From assembly GCA_023717585.1 (NCBI GenBank), contig JAMQPJ010000127.1:1-8103 (forward strand): 8,103 bases of DNA. Direction: 5' to 3'. Origin of the DNA: Thermoanaerobaculia bacterium. GTDB lineage: Bacteria > Acidobacteriota > Thermoanaerobaculia > UBA5066. Under the pieces are notes generated by a model that ran no database searches, was not told where the DNA came from, and worked only from the letters and a program-made list of their open reading frames with translations. Positions 1-7,566 of this stretch are shown in pieces; the first letter of the stretch is position 1; every line of letters starts with the position of its first letter. A program made the position numbers and the translations under genes.

Positions 1-39
1 TGAGGTGTGAGGCGCTGGGCGAGCTTCCCCGCCGCGGCG
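1..39. repeat. 39-bp perfect direct repeat, copy 1
   Basis: Bases 1-39 are identical to 775-813. Both copies are read in the same frame and encode the AAAGKLAQRLTP segment of the two tandem GcvH-like proteins. The match ends at base 40 (a versus t). On the left it is cut by the window edge, so its full length is unknown. Confidence 0.9.
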
Positions 40-656
40 AGCCCGAGCTCGCCCTCGAAGAAGCGCGAGAGGCGCGCCTCCTCGCCGCGGAACCACGCCT
101 GTGCCTTGGGACCGGTCGGGAAGCTGCGATACGCGTCCGACGCCGGACGTACCGTAAACAGCCACCCCTTCTCGTACGGGGACGAACGGAGGAGCGTCGG
201 GTGATTCCGGACGCGCGCGTTCACGGCCACGATCGTGCCGGTCACCGGAGCCGGAATCACGGCCGTGCGGGCGCCGCAGGCGATCGTCACGGCGGGACGG
301 CCGGCGGCGACCGTGCTGCCGACCGGCGGGAGGGCGACGGCCGTGACGCCGTGCACGAGGTGTCCGGCGAGGTCGTCGAGGCCCACGCGCAGGCGGCCGC
401 CGCGCTCCTCGTCGAGCCACGTGTGCGCGGGCGCGTAGCGCCGGTTTTCGGCGAGGACGAGCCCTTCGACTTCCACGAGTCCGAGGCGGCGCGCCTTCAG
501 CCACAGGGCGGTCCGTTCCGCCGCGTGGTAGATCCCCCAGGCCGCGAGGATCGGCACGAGGGCGACGGCGACGAAGGCGACGAGGAAGAGAAGCCGGACG
601 AGGAGGCCGACCATGAAGATGGCGGCTCCCGTCAGCAGCGCGAGGAGGGCTTCCAT
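1..656 (-). CDS. Membrane-anchored GcvH-like domain protein, second tandem copy (partial, runs off left edge)
   Basis: 218 codons are visible with no stop before the window edge. The ATG at 656 follows AAGGTGG (661-667) by four bases, and this ribosome site overlaps the TAA of the preceding gene. Residues about 4-43 are strongly hydrophobic and give one long or two short membrane segments. A glycine-cleavage H-protein-like hammerhead fold follows: AHTW near 77-80, VGLDDLAGHL at 91-100, LPPVGSTVAAG at 109-119, PVTGTIVAVN at 137-146 and SPYEKGWLFTV at 159-169, matching GcvH blocks such as the DPYGxGW motif. The lysine that carries lipoate in GcvH aligns with Ala129, so the protein should not be lipoylated and is unlikely to act in glycine cleavage. 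It is a diverged paralogue of the upstream gene, roughly a third identical by eye outside one perfectly repeated stretch. Its role is unknown; cotranscription with a HybA/HybB-like module suggests a structural or assembly role there. The GcvH-like fold is well supported, the function is not. Confidence 0.8.
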   Translation of the reverse strand, partial: MEALLALLTGAAIFMVGLLVRLLFLVAFVAVALVPILAAWGIYHAAERTALWLKARRLGLVEVEGLVLAENRRYAPAHTWLDEERGGRLRVGLDDLAGHLVHGVTAVALPPVGSTVAAGRPAVTIACGARTAVIPAPVTGTIVAVNARVRNHPTLLRSSPYEKGWLFTVRPASDAYRSFPTGPKAQAWFRGEEARLSRFFEGELGLAAAGKLAQRLTP

Positions 657-665
657 GATGCCACC

Positions 666-1331
666 TTACTTTCCGCCCAGGAACCGGCGGGCCAGTTCGT
701 CCCAGTGATCCGGGTCGAGGGCTCGGGCGATGCCGTGGACCGGGGTGCCGCCATCCTGCAGGACCACTCCGAGCTGAGGTGTGAGGCGCTGGGCGAGCTT
801 CCCCGCCGCGGCGTCCAGGAACCTGCGGGCCCCCTCGCCCGTGAAGAGGTTCTTGAGGTTGCCTGTCAGCCAGCGGGGCTCGACCTTCATGAGCCAGCCC
901 GCGCCGTACGGGTCGCGGAGCGCGCCTTCGGGATGCGCCCGCGCCGTTTCGTTCACGGCGACGACGTGGCCGTCGATCGGCGACAGCACGTCGAGCTGCT
1001 GGCCTCCGGCCACGAGGGAGAAGGCTTTCTGTCCCTGCCGCACCGGCGCTCCGATCGGGGGCAGGAGGAGCTGGTCGAGCGGGCCGACGAGCTTGTGCGC
1101 GAAGTCGTCGAGGCCGACATCCACCGTTCCGCCCTCGGGCCGCGCCCACGCGTGGCCGGCATGCAGGTGGACGCCGTTCGGAACCTGGAACCAGCCGAAG
1201 CCGAAGGCGTGGACGGGCGTCTCCCCCTGGACGAAGCGCCAGAAGGGAACGAAGAGGATCAGGTAGGCGATCGCGAGGCCGTACTCGAGGGCCCTCGCCG
1301 CGTAGGGACTCAGGAGGTCGTGTTCGTTCAT
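666..1331 (-). CDS. Membrane-anchored GcvH-like domain protein lacking the lipoyl lysine, first tandem copy
   Basis: This 221-aa protein has a predicted membrane helix at about residues 15-34 and then a GcvH-like domain. Recognisable blocks are HAGHAWARP (57-65), VGLDDFAHKLVG (72-83), LPPIGAPVRQGQ (90-101), SPIDGHVVAVNE (117-128) and DPYGAGWLMKV (140-150). These match H-protein signatures, including the DPYGxGW stretch. In GcvH the lipoyl lysine lies nine residues before the Pro of the SPxxG loop; here that position is Gly110 and the flanking residues are GGQQLD, so lipoylation is not expected. A C-terminal extension of about 65 residues is not part of GcvH (usually about 125-130 aa). The gene starts 28 bases after the HybB-like gene, with a purine-rich GAAGGAAGAGAG leader as ribosome site, and ends nine bases before its paralogue. 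It may be a non-catalytic accessory or assembly factor of the redox complex; this is inference. A standard GcvH role is argued against by the anchor and the missing lysine. Confidence 0.85.
   Translation of the reverse strand: MNEHDLLSPYAARALEYGLAIAYLILFVPFWRFVQGETPVHAFGFGWFQVPNGVHLHAGHAWARPEGGTVDVGLDDFAHKLVGPLDQLLLPPIGAPVRQGQKAFSLVAGGQQLDVLSPIDGHVVAVNETARAHPEGALRDPYGAGWLMKVEPRWLTGNLKNLFTGEGARRFLDAAAGKLAQRLTPQLGVVLQDGGTPVHGIARALDPDHWDELARRFLGGK
775..813. repeat. 39-bp perfect direct repeat, copy 2
   Basis: This stretch is identical to bases 1-39 and lies inside the first GcvH-like gene, encoding its residues of the AAAGKLAQRLTP segment. All third-codon positions match although the two genes are otherwise strongly diverged. 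Confidence 0.9.
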
Positions 1332-1359
1332 GGCCGTCTCTCTTCCTTCTCTTTCATTC

Positions 1360-2589
1360 TCAATGCGCGCCGCGCCAGTCCGGATGCTCGTGGACGACCG
1401 GCATGCGGTTCACGATCCAGCGGAAGATCAGGACGCCGATCGTCACGATCGTGAGCGACGTGACGACCTCCCCCAGGCTCGGGACGTAGCGGTCTTGGAC
1501 GTTCCAGTTGAAGGCGATCAGCGAGACGTTGAAGCGATTGAGGACGACGCCGAGAACCGTGAGGAGCCCGGCGAGTCGGGCCAGCCTCGCGCTCTGACGC
1601 CGCGCCGCGAACGCGAAGAGGAGCGACGGCAGGAGGGTGAATCCCAGCATCTCGAGGAGGTACCAGGCCCCCCAGCCCGTCGCGAGGAGGTCGAAACGCC
1701 CGCTCGCGACGAGGCCCTGCAGCCGGATGAAGAAGTACGCGAAGAGGACGACCGCGCCGCCCTTGGCGAGCCCCAGCGTGATCTTGTCGAGATCGACGGG
1801 AGCCGCCGGGTCCAGCCGGTCGTGGAACGCGCGATGCGAGAGAGCGCTCTCGACGATCACCATGCCGATGCCCGCCGAAATGCTCGAGACGAAGAAGAAG
1901 ATCGGGAGGAACGGCGAGTACCAGAGAGGGTGGAGCTTGCCCGGCGTCATCAGGAAGAACGCGCCGAGCGAGGACTGGTGGAGCGTCGAGAGCGTGACGC
2001 CGAGGACGATGATGCCGATCGTCAAGGAGCCGAGGAGGCGGCGCACTTTCACGAGGCCGAGCCATTCGAGCGCGGCCGGCGCGAACTCGAGGCCGAGCAC
2101 CATCAGGTACAGGAACACGCACCATCCGACCTCGTACATGACGGCCGTCGTGCCGGGCGTCAGGAAGAACTGATAGGGGAGGCGCCACGGCTGGCCGAGG
2201 TCCACGATGAGGCCGAAGAGGACGAGGGCGTAGCCGAGGAAGCCGGTCAGGATCGCGGGGCGCAAGATCGGCCGGTAGGCCTTCTGGCCGAAGATGTAGA
2301 CGGCGCAGGCGACGGTGTAGCCGCCTGCCGCGAGCGCGACGCCGCACACGATGTCGAAGGCGACCCAGATGCCCCAGGGGTTCGTCTGGGACAGGTTCGT
2401 CGCCGCGCCGAGCCCCTTCCAGAAGCGGAAGACCATCGTCGGGATCCCGGCGAGGAGGATCGCCGCCGCGATCGCGTTGAACGGCGTCAGGAGGCTCTTC
2501 GCGTATGCGCGGAAGGACATCCCGAGGAAGACGTTCTCCCTCATCCAGGGGCCGCCGAGGAACGCGGGTTTCAGAGCCTGCTCAGACAT
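1360..2589 (-). CDS. HybB/NrfD-type polytopic membrane subunit (quinone-side subunit of an electron-transfer complex)
   Basis: This 409-aa protein has about ten predicted membrane helices, near residues 36-56, 76-98, 112-131, 149-170, 187-207, 224-248, 276-296, 309-329, 337-358 and 374-394. That matches the HybB branch of the NrfD/PsrC superfamily (E. coli HybB is about 390 aa). Family-like features include the HQSSLG stretch (204-209), a polar loop between helices 5 and 6, and NRFNVSLIAF (351-360). These proteins carry no haem and exchange electrons between menaquinone/ubiquinone and a periplasmic iron-sulfur partner; some are thought to move protons. The ATG at 2589 overlaps the stop of the HybA-like gene by eight bases, which fits translational coupling and a physical partnership. 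The usual third partner, a hydrogenase or other catalytic subunit, is not in the window, so assignment to hydrogenase 2 specifically is not justified. Family assignment is firm, direction of electron flow unknown. Confidence 0.9.
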   Translation of the reverse strand: MSEQALKPAFLGGPWMRENVFLGMSFRAYAKSLLTPFNAIAAAILLAGIPTMVFRFWKGLGAATNLSQTNPWGIWVAFDIVCGVALAAGGYTVACAVYIFGQKAYRPILRPAILTGFLGYALVLFGLIVDLGQPWRLPYQFFLTPGTTAVMYEVGWCVFLYLMVLGLEFAPAALEWLGLVKVRRLLGSLTIGIIVLGVTLSTLHQSSLGAFFLMTPGKLHPLWYSPFLPIFFFVSSISAGIGMVIVESALSHRAFHDRLDPAAPVDLDKITLGLAKGGAVVLFAYFFIRLQGLVASGRFDLLATGWGAWYLLEMLGFTLLPSLLFAFAARRQSARLARLAGLLTVLGVVLNRFNVSLIAFNWNVQDRYVPSLGEVVTSLTIVTIGVLIFRWIVNRMPVVHEHPDWRGAH

Positions 2590-3493
2590 GGCCTTCCTCC
2601 TGCCTTTCGTTGCCTTCCACCGCGGCGACTTCGTCGCGGCGCTTCGAGAAGGTGTACATGCCCATCAGCAGCGGCGGCCAGAGCGTGATGACGAAGGGCA
2701 CCGCCGAGAGCGCGCCGTCGGCCATTTCCGGATACGACTTCTTCTCGATGCCGGCGGGAAGCGCGAGCGACTCGAACGGCACGTCGGAGATGTAGAGCCA
2801 GCTCGTGCCTCCGGCTTCGTCTTCTCCGTAGATCTTGTGGACGTAGGCGTCGGGTTTCGTGTAGATGCGCGTCCGGGCCTCCTCGAGGAGGTCGGCGCGC
2901 CTGCCGAACTTGAGAGCGCCCGCCGGGCAGACCTCGGTGCAGGCCGGCGCGAGACCCTTGCCCTGGCGCTCCGCACAGAAGGTGCACTTCCTGACGAGCG
3001 GCGTCGCGCTCTGGAACTCGTACTTCGGAACTCCGAAGGGGCACACGATCATGCAGTAGCGGCAGCCGAGGCAGCGGTTCGCGTGGTACACGACCGGCCC
3101 TTCCGGCGTCTTCTCGAGGGCCTTGACGACGCAGCCCGAGGCGCACGCCGGCGCCACGCAGTGCATGCACTGCGTCTTGGCATAGCGGTTGTCGCCGCTC
3201 GCGCTCTTTTGCGCGCCCTTCTGGACGACCGTGTAGGTCGTGGGGCTCGTCGTGCGCTTCGACGCGAACACGGAGTCGTCCCCGGGTTTCTCGGGGTCCG
3301 GGAGCGCGTTCGCCTCGGCGCAGGCGGCCTCGCACCCGCGGCAGCCGATGCAGAGCGTCGTGTCCACGAGGACGCCCCGGGCGTCCTTCGACGCGGGCAG
3401 GATCGAGGCCCGCGTCGTCGCCGCCGCGCCCGCCACTCCGGCGGTTCCCGCGGCGGCGGCGATCCTGAAGAGGAGCCGGCGATTCATCTTCAT
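2582..3493 (-). CDS. HybA/DsrO-like Tat-exported ferredoxin subunit with four [4Fe-4S] sites and a C-terminal membrane anchor
   Basis: This 303-aa protein begins with a twin-arginine-like leader (MNRRLLFRI then an Ala/Gly-rich hydrophobic stretch to about residue 26), so it is probably folded in the cytoplasm and exported. Sixteen cysteines form four cluster sets: C48/C51/C54/C58; C109/C112/C117/C121; C141/C144/C147/C151; and C170/C173/C185/C189. This is the arrangement of HybA and DsrO, which carry electrons between an NrfD-type membrane subunit and a periplasmic partner. A hydrophobic segment at about 262-280 followed by SKRRDE is a likely C-terminal anchor, as in HybA (about 328 aa). The ATG at 3493 was chosen because GAGAGG (3499-3504) sits five bases upstream, directly after the stop of the 28-aa gene; a second ATG at 3487 would keep the RR leader. 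Its stop overlaps the HybB-like start. Family identity is strong; the exact complex (hydrogenase, sulfur, formate or other) cannot be told from this window. Confidence 0.92.
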   Translation of the reverse strand: MKMNRRLLFRIAAAAGTAGVAGAAATTRASILPASKDARGVLVDTTLCIGCRGCEAACAEANALPDPEKPGDDSVFASKRTTSPTTYTVVQKGAQKSASGDNRYAKTQCMHCVAPACASGCVVKALEKTPEGPVVYHANRCLGCRYCMIVCPFGVPKYEFQSATPLVRKCTFCAERQGKGLAPACTEVCPAGALKFGRRADLLEEARTRIYTKPDAYVHKIYGEDEAGGTSWLYISDVPFESLALPAGIEKKSYPEMADGALSAVPFVITLWPPLLMGMYTFSKRRDEVAAVEGNERQEEGHV

Positions 3494-3504
3494 CGCGGCC
3501 TCTC

Positions 3505-3591
3505 TCAGGCCCGGACCGCGCGGCCGAGCGCGCGGTCGTTGAGGAGGAGGAGAACTACGAAGAGGAGCGCGAGGGGAACCGTGGCGATCAT
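3505..3591 (-). CDS. 28-residue single-span membrane microprotein
   Basis: A tiny ORF starts with ATG at 3591 and ends with TGA at 3505. Its start overlaps the stop of the cysteine-protein gene as ATGA, and it is preceded by a very strong ribosome site, GGGAGGGAGG (3596-3605), four bases away. The peptide is one hydrophobic helix (about residues 2-17, rich in Leu and Val) followed by a short basic tail (NDRALGRAVRA), so it should sit N-out/C-in by the positive-inside rule. Its TGA lies immediately before the ribosome site of the HybA-like gene. Position, coupling and composition support a real gene, probably a small stabilising subunit of the membrane redox complex, like the single-helix subunits known in other respiratory enzymes. 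I do not recognise a named family. The alternative is that the ORF mainly links translation of its neighbours. Confidence 0.7.
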   Translation of the reverse strand: MIATVPLALLFVVLLLLNDRALGRAVRA

Positions 3592-3779
3592 GGGGCCTCC
3601 CTCCCGGAGCCAATCGCCGCCACGGCGGGCTCCGTGTACGTGACGTCCGTCCCGAGCCTCTTCACCGCCTCCTGATAGAGGGGGCAGTCCCCGTACTCGC
3701 TCGCCTGGCAGGGCCGGGCCGACACGAGGTGGTCGAGAGGCAGCATTTTCTTCGTCGGGCAGGCGTCGCAATAAAGCAT
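3588..3779 (-). CDS. 63-aa four-cysteine protein, first gene of the redox operon
   Basis: Unrecognised small soluble protein with cysteines at 4, 7, 24 and 32 (CxxC-x16-C-x7-C), a spacing compatible with a Zn or Fe-S site or redox disulfides. The order is YCDACPTKK, then RPCQASEYGDCPLYQEA, then a cysteine-free, apparently disordered tail. There is no signal peptide, so it is probably cytoplasmic. The ATG at 3779 is chosen over an in-frame ATG at 3824: AAGGAAG (3785-3791) lies just upstream of 3779, whereas 3824 would be only about five bases downstream of the predicted sigma54 transcription start and would have no ribosome site. The longer version would add 15 residues including one more cysteine. 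Its stop overlaps the start of the 28-aa gene. As first gene of a redox operon it may be a maturation or sensing factor; this is inference. Confidence 0.75.
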   Translation of the reverse strand: MLYCDACPTKKMLPLDHLVSARPCQASEYGDCPLYQEAVKRLGTDVTYTEPAVAAIGSGREAP

Positions 3780-3784
3780 CACGA

Positions 3785-3791
3785 CTTCCTT
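3785..3791 (-). promoter_or_regulatory. Ribosome binding site that sets the start of the four-cysteine protein
   Basis: AAGGAAG on the minus strand lies five bases before the ATG at 3779 (GTG at 3782 is a possible neighbour start). It favours the short 63-aa form over a start at 3824. Confidence 0.6.
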
Positions 3792-3839
3792 GAGCAGCGG
3801 GCAGGTGGTCGAGGTCTCTCGCATGGCGACCTGTCTCAG

Positions 3840-3855
3840 CGCAAGGCCTGCGCCA
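3840..3855 (-). promoter_or_regulatory. Sigma54 (-24/-12) promoter of the redox operon
   Basis: The minus strand reads TGGCGCAGGCCTTGCG. Against the RpoN consensus TGGCAC-N5-TTGC it matches nine of ten core bases, with the invariant GG and GC exactly ten bases apart. The GC falls at 3841-3842, so transcription should start near 3829, giving a leader of about 50 nt to the ATG at 3779. The gene just upstream encodes a sigma54-dependent NtrC-type activator, and two palindromes lie between them. No other match to this pattern was seen on the minus strand by eye. Confidence 0.8.
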
Positions 3856-3883
3856 CGCGCCGGCGGCTCGACGAACGAGGTGT

Positions 3884-3896
3884 CAACTGCTTGTTG
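3884..3896. promoter_or_regulatory. Candidate activator site, proximal CAAC-N5-GTTG palindrome
   Basis: CAACTGCTTGTTG is a perfect 4+4 inverted repeat with a five-base spacer. Its centre is near -61 relative to the predicted sigma54 start. It has the same format as the distal site at 3956-3968, and the centres are 72 bp apart, close to seven helical turns. Binding by the neighbouring NtrC-type regulator is inferred. Confidence 0.5.
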
Positions 3897-3955
3897 CGAG
3901 AGGGCTTGGGCCGCTTTCGATCCGCCGCCCGCGGGGCCGGAAGCGTTCAGAAGCT

Positions 3956-3968
3956 CAACGGGGCGTTG
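3956..3968. promoter_or_regulatory. Candidate activator site, distal CAAC-N5-GTTG palindrome
   Basis: CAACGGGGCGTTG is an inverted repeat with the same CAAC/GTTG arms and five-base spacer as the proximal site. It is centred near -133, inside the usual range for enhancer-binding proteins. It overlaps the foot of a weak GGGGCG/CGCCCC hairpin (3960-3984) just after the regulator stop codon, so part of its symmetry could have another cause. Confidence 0.5.
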
Positions 3969-3983
3969 TCTTTCTCGTCGCCC

Positions 3984-5354
<1,371 letters not shown>

Positions 5355-5897
5355 GGGGTTCTCCGATCTCGTCGACGTTCTCGAGGAACAGGGCCCGGCA
5401 CGTCTCGCAGAGGTCCGGCTGCTTGGCGTCCACGTCCCGAAGGCTCGCCGAGCGCGCCATCGCGCAGCGGGGACTGCGGCAGTGAAGGAGCCCGAACGTG
5501 TGCCCGAGCTCGTGAATGACTTCCGTCCTGAGGCGGATCGGGAGCCGGGCCGCCTCGCCGGGAAGGCCCGCGCCGGCGAGGCGCGCGGTCGACACGACGG
5601 CGGCGGGGCCCTTCAGCTGCGCCTCGCCGAAGACGAACGTCAGAACCGGGATGAAGAGGTCCGCATCCGTCAGGCCGATCAGGCGCGCGGCGCCGCGCGG
5701 CCGGTTCGACGCGAGCCACTGGAGGATGAGGCGGGAGGAGTGCTGTTTGCGCCGTGCGTCGAACGCCTCGTCCGGCCGGATCGCGGGGATCTCGAGGCGC
5801 GCCGGCAGGCGGAAGATCTTCTGCACGTGCGCGCGCACGCCCGCGAGAAGTTCCGGGTCGACGTTTCCCGTTCCGATCCACCACAGCGCGACCTCGT

Positions 5898-7535
5898 TCA
5901 CGTGCCCGAGGCCGGCCCGGCCATCGCGGGGGCCGCCGGGGCCGCGCCGTCCTCCGCGGCGAGCGGGAGCCGGATCGTCATCGTCGTGCCCTGCCCGGCG
6001 CCGCTCGCAACCCGCATCGAGCCGCCGTGCTTCTCGACGATGCCGTAGGCGACGGACAGGCCGAGGCCCGTTCCTTTCTCCTTCGTCGTGAAGAACGGGT
6101 CGAAGATCCGCGAAAGGTGCTCGGGCGGGATCCCGGAGCCCGTGTCGGCGACACCGATCTCGACCTCGCGACTGCCGGAGAAGAAGCGGGACGTGAGTGT
6201 CAGCGTGCCGCTCGACGGCATCGCGTCGCACGCGTTGAGCAGGACGTTCATGAACGCCTGCCGGAGCTGCCCGAAGTCGGCGTTCACGGCGCCCGTGCCC
6301 TCGAGCATCTTCACGACCGTGATGTTCTGGATCTGCATCTTGTGCGCCGCGAGCGAGAGCGCTTCCTCGAGCGCGCGCACCGGGTCGAAGACTTTCAGCT
6401 CCAGCGGCCTGACCCGCGCGAAGTCGAGGAGGTTCCGGACGATGACGGTGCAGCGCTCGGACTCCCTCTGGATGAGCGACAGGTTCTTGAGGCAGGCCGC
6501 GCGCGTCGCGTCGTCCGGCGGCCCGCTCTCCAGCATCCGGATCATGAGGCGTGCGAACGTGAGGATCCCCGCGAGGGGATTGTTGATCTCGTGCGCGATG
6601 GAGGCCGAGAGCTGGCCGAGCGAGGCCAGCTTCTCGCTGCGGGCGAGGACTTCGTGCGCGCTTCGGAGCGCCGCCGTGCGGTCCTCCACCTGACGTTCGA
6701 GATCGTTCGTGAGGTGCTCGAGGTCGCGGCGCGTCCGGGCGAGAGACGCGTTCATCTCGTTGAACGAGTTCGCCAGGATCCCGAGCTCGTCCGACGAGCG
6801 GACGGCGAGCGTCGCCGACAGGTCGCCGTGGCCGACGCGCTGCGTGGCCTCCACGAGCTCCGCCACGGGGCGGAAGACGATGCGGCGCGCCACGGCGCTG
6901 ACAAGCGCGGCGAGGACGATCACGGCGCCGAGCGCGCCGCCCGCCATGCGCAGGGACTGGGTGTGCAGGCTCGCGTCGATCTCCTTGAGCGAAATGCCGA
7001 TGTCGACGACGCCGAGGACGTTCTTGTCGGGCGGGTGGGCGTGGCAGGCGGCCGTCGAGCAGGCCGGCTCGTTGTAGATGGGCGTCACCATGCCCAGCAC
7101 GCGGTGGCCGTTCGTGCGGAACAGGCGGCTGCGCGCGGACGTCGTGGGCGCCACGAGCGGCTGGCCCGCCGCGTGGCACGCCGTGCAGGCCTCGGCGTCC
7201 TTGTCGACCGACGCGCCGATGTCGCGCGCGTTCGTCGAGAACATGATGCGGCCTTCCTTGTTCAGGACCCGGACCTTCTCGATGCCCTCGAGGCGGCCAA
7301 TGGCTTCCATGATCCGGTACGCGTCGTGGCGCTGGTCCTCGAGCATGAGATCCCGCGTGCTGCTCGCGATCGTGCTCGAGAACAGCGCGGCCCCGCGGAT
7401 GACCTCGCCGATGGAATGCTCCCTCTGGGAGCGGATGGAAAGGAACGCGAACAGCGCGATCGTCGCGAGCGAGACCGCCGCTGCGGCGCCCGTCAGCTTG
7501 AAACCCAGATGCCGGTGGAGCGGGATGCCGAACAC
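5898..7535 (-). CDS. Membrane sensor histidine kinase with periplasmic c-type haem motifs (CXXCH and CX4CH)
   Basis: About 545 aa from the GTG at 7535. Helix 1 lies at about 14-33. A periplasmic domain (about 34-197) contains CTACH (117-121) and CSTAACH (159-165), then helix 2 at about 198-218, a HAMP linker, and a dimerisation domain with phosphoacceptor H315 in SIAHEINNPLAG. The ATPase domain has N-box NVLLNACDA (N434), DTGSG (464-468) and GTGLGL (488-493). The two motifs are standard covalent haem attachment sites, the longer one as in cytochrome c3-like proteins. The sensor probably binds one or two haems and reports a redox state or gas ligand; axial ligands cannot be assigned. The GTG is preferred because GGAGG sits five bases upstream; an in-frame ATG at 7580 gives 560 aa but has a poor ribosome site and puts CPPGC before helix 1. 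It is probably cotranscribed with the protease and regulator. Kinase identity is certain, haem binding likely. Confidence 0.93.
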   Translation of the reverse strand: MFGIPLHRHLGFKLTGAAAAVSLATIALFAFLSIRSQREHSIGEVIRGAALFSSTIASSTRDLMLEDQRHDAYRIMEAIGRLEGIEKVRVLNKEGRIMFSTNARDIGASVDKDAEACTACHAAGQPLVAPTTSARSRLFRTNGHRVLGMVTPIYNEPACSTAACHAHPPDKNVLGVVDIGISLKEIDASLHTQSLRMAGGALGAVIVLAALVSAVARRIVFRPVAELVEATQRVGHGDLSATLAVRSSDELGILANSFNEMNASLARTRRDLEHLTNDLERQVEDRTAALRSAHEVLARSEKLASLGQLSASIAHEINNPLAGILTFARLMIRMLESGPPDDATRAACLKNLSLIQRESERCTVIVRNLLDFARVRPLELKVFDPVRALEEALSLAAHKMQIQNITVVKMLEGTGAVNADFGQLRQAFMNVLLNACDAMPSSGTLTLTSRFFSGSREVEIGVADTGSGIPPEHLSRIFDPFFTTKEKGTGLGLSVAYGIVEKHGGSMRVASGAGQGTTMTIRLPLAAEDGAAPAAPAMAGPASGT

Positions 7536-7540
7536 GGCTT

Positions 7541-7545
7541 CCTCC
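7541..7545 (-). promoter_or_regulatory. Ribosome binding site supporting the GTG start of the kinase
   Basis: GGAGG on the minus strand is five bases before the GTG at 7535. Neither the ATG at 7556 nor the ATG at 7580 has a comparable site at normal spacing. Confidence 0.5.
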
Positions 7546-7566
7546 AGCCTGAGCATCCGGCAACCC

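Noticed and set aside
666..1331. Glycine cleavage system H protein
   Set aside because: The lipoyl lysine is replaced by Gly, the protein is membrane-anchored, and no gcvT or gcvP is present.
201..1454. Long plus-strand open frame opposite the GcvH-like genes
   Set aside because: Arg/Glu/Asp-rich low-complexity translation typical of antisense frames in high-GC DNA; the minus strand carries recognisable GcvH-like blocks and ribosome sites.
1330..2688. Plus-strand open frame of 452 codons opposite the HybB-like gene
   Set aside because: Highly charged with no domain; shadow of the ten-helix membrane protein on the minus strand.
3780..3824. Upstream in-frame ATG at 3824 as start of the four-cysteine protein
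   Set aside because: It would lie about five bases from the predicted sigma54 start with no ribosome site; AAGGAAG before 3779 is far better.
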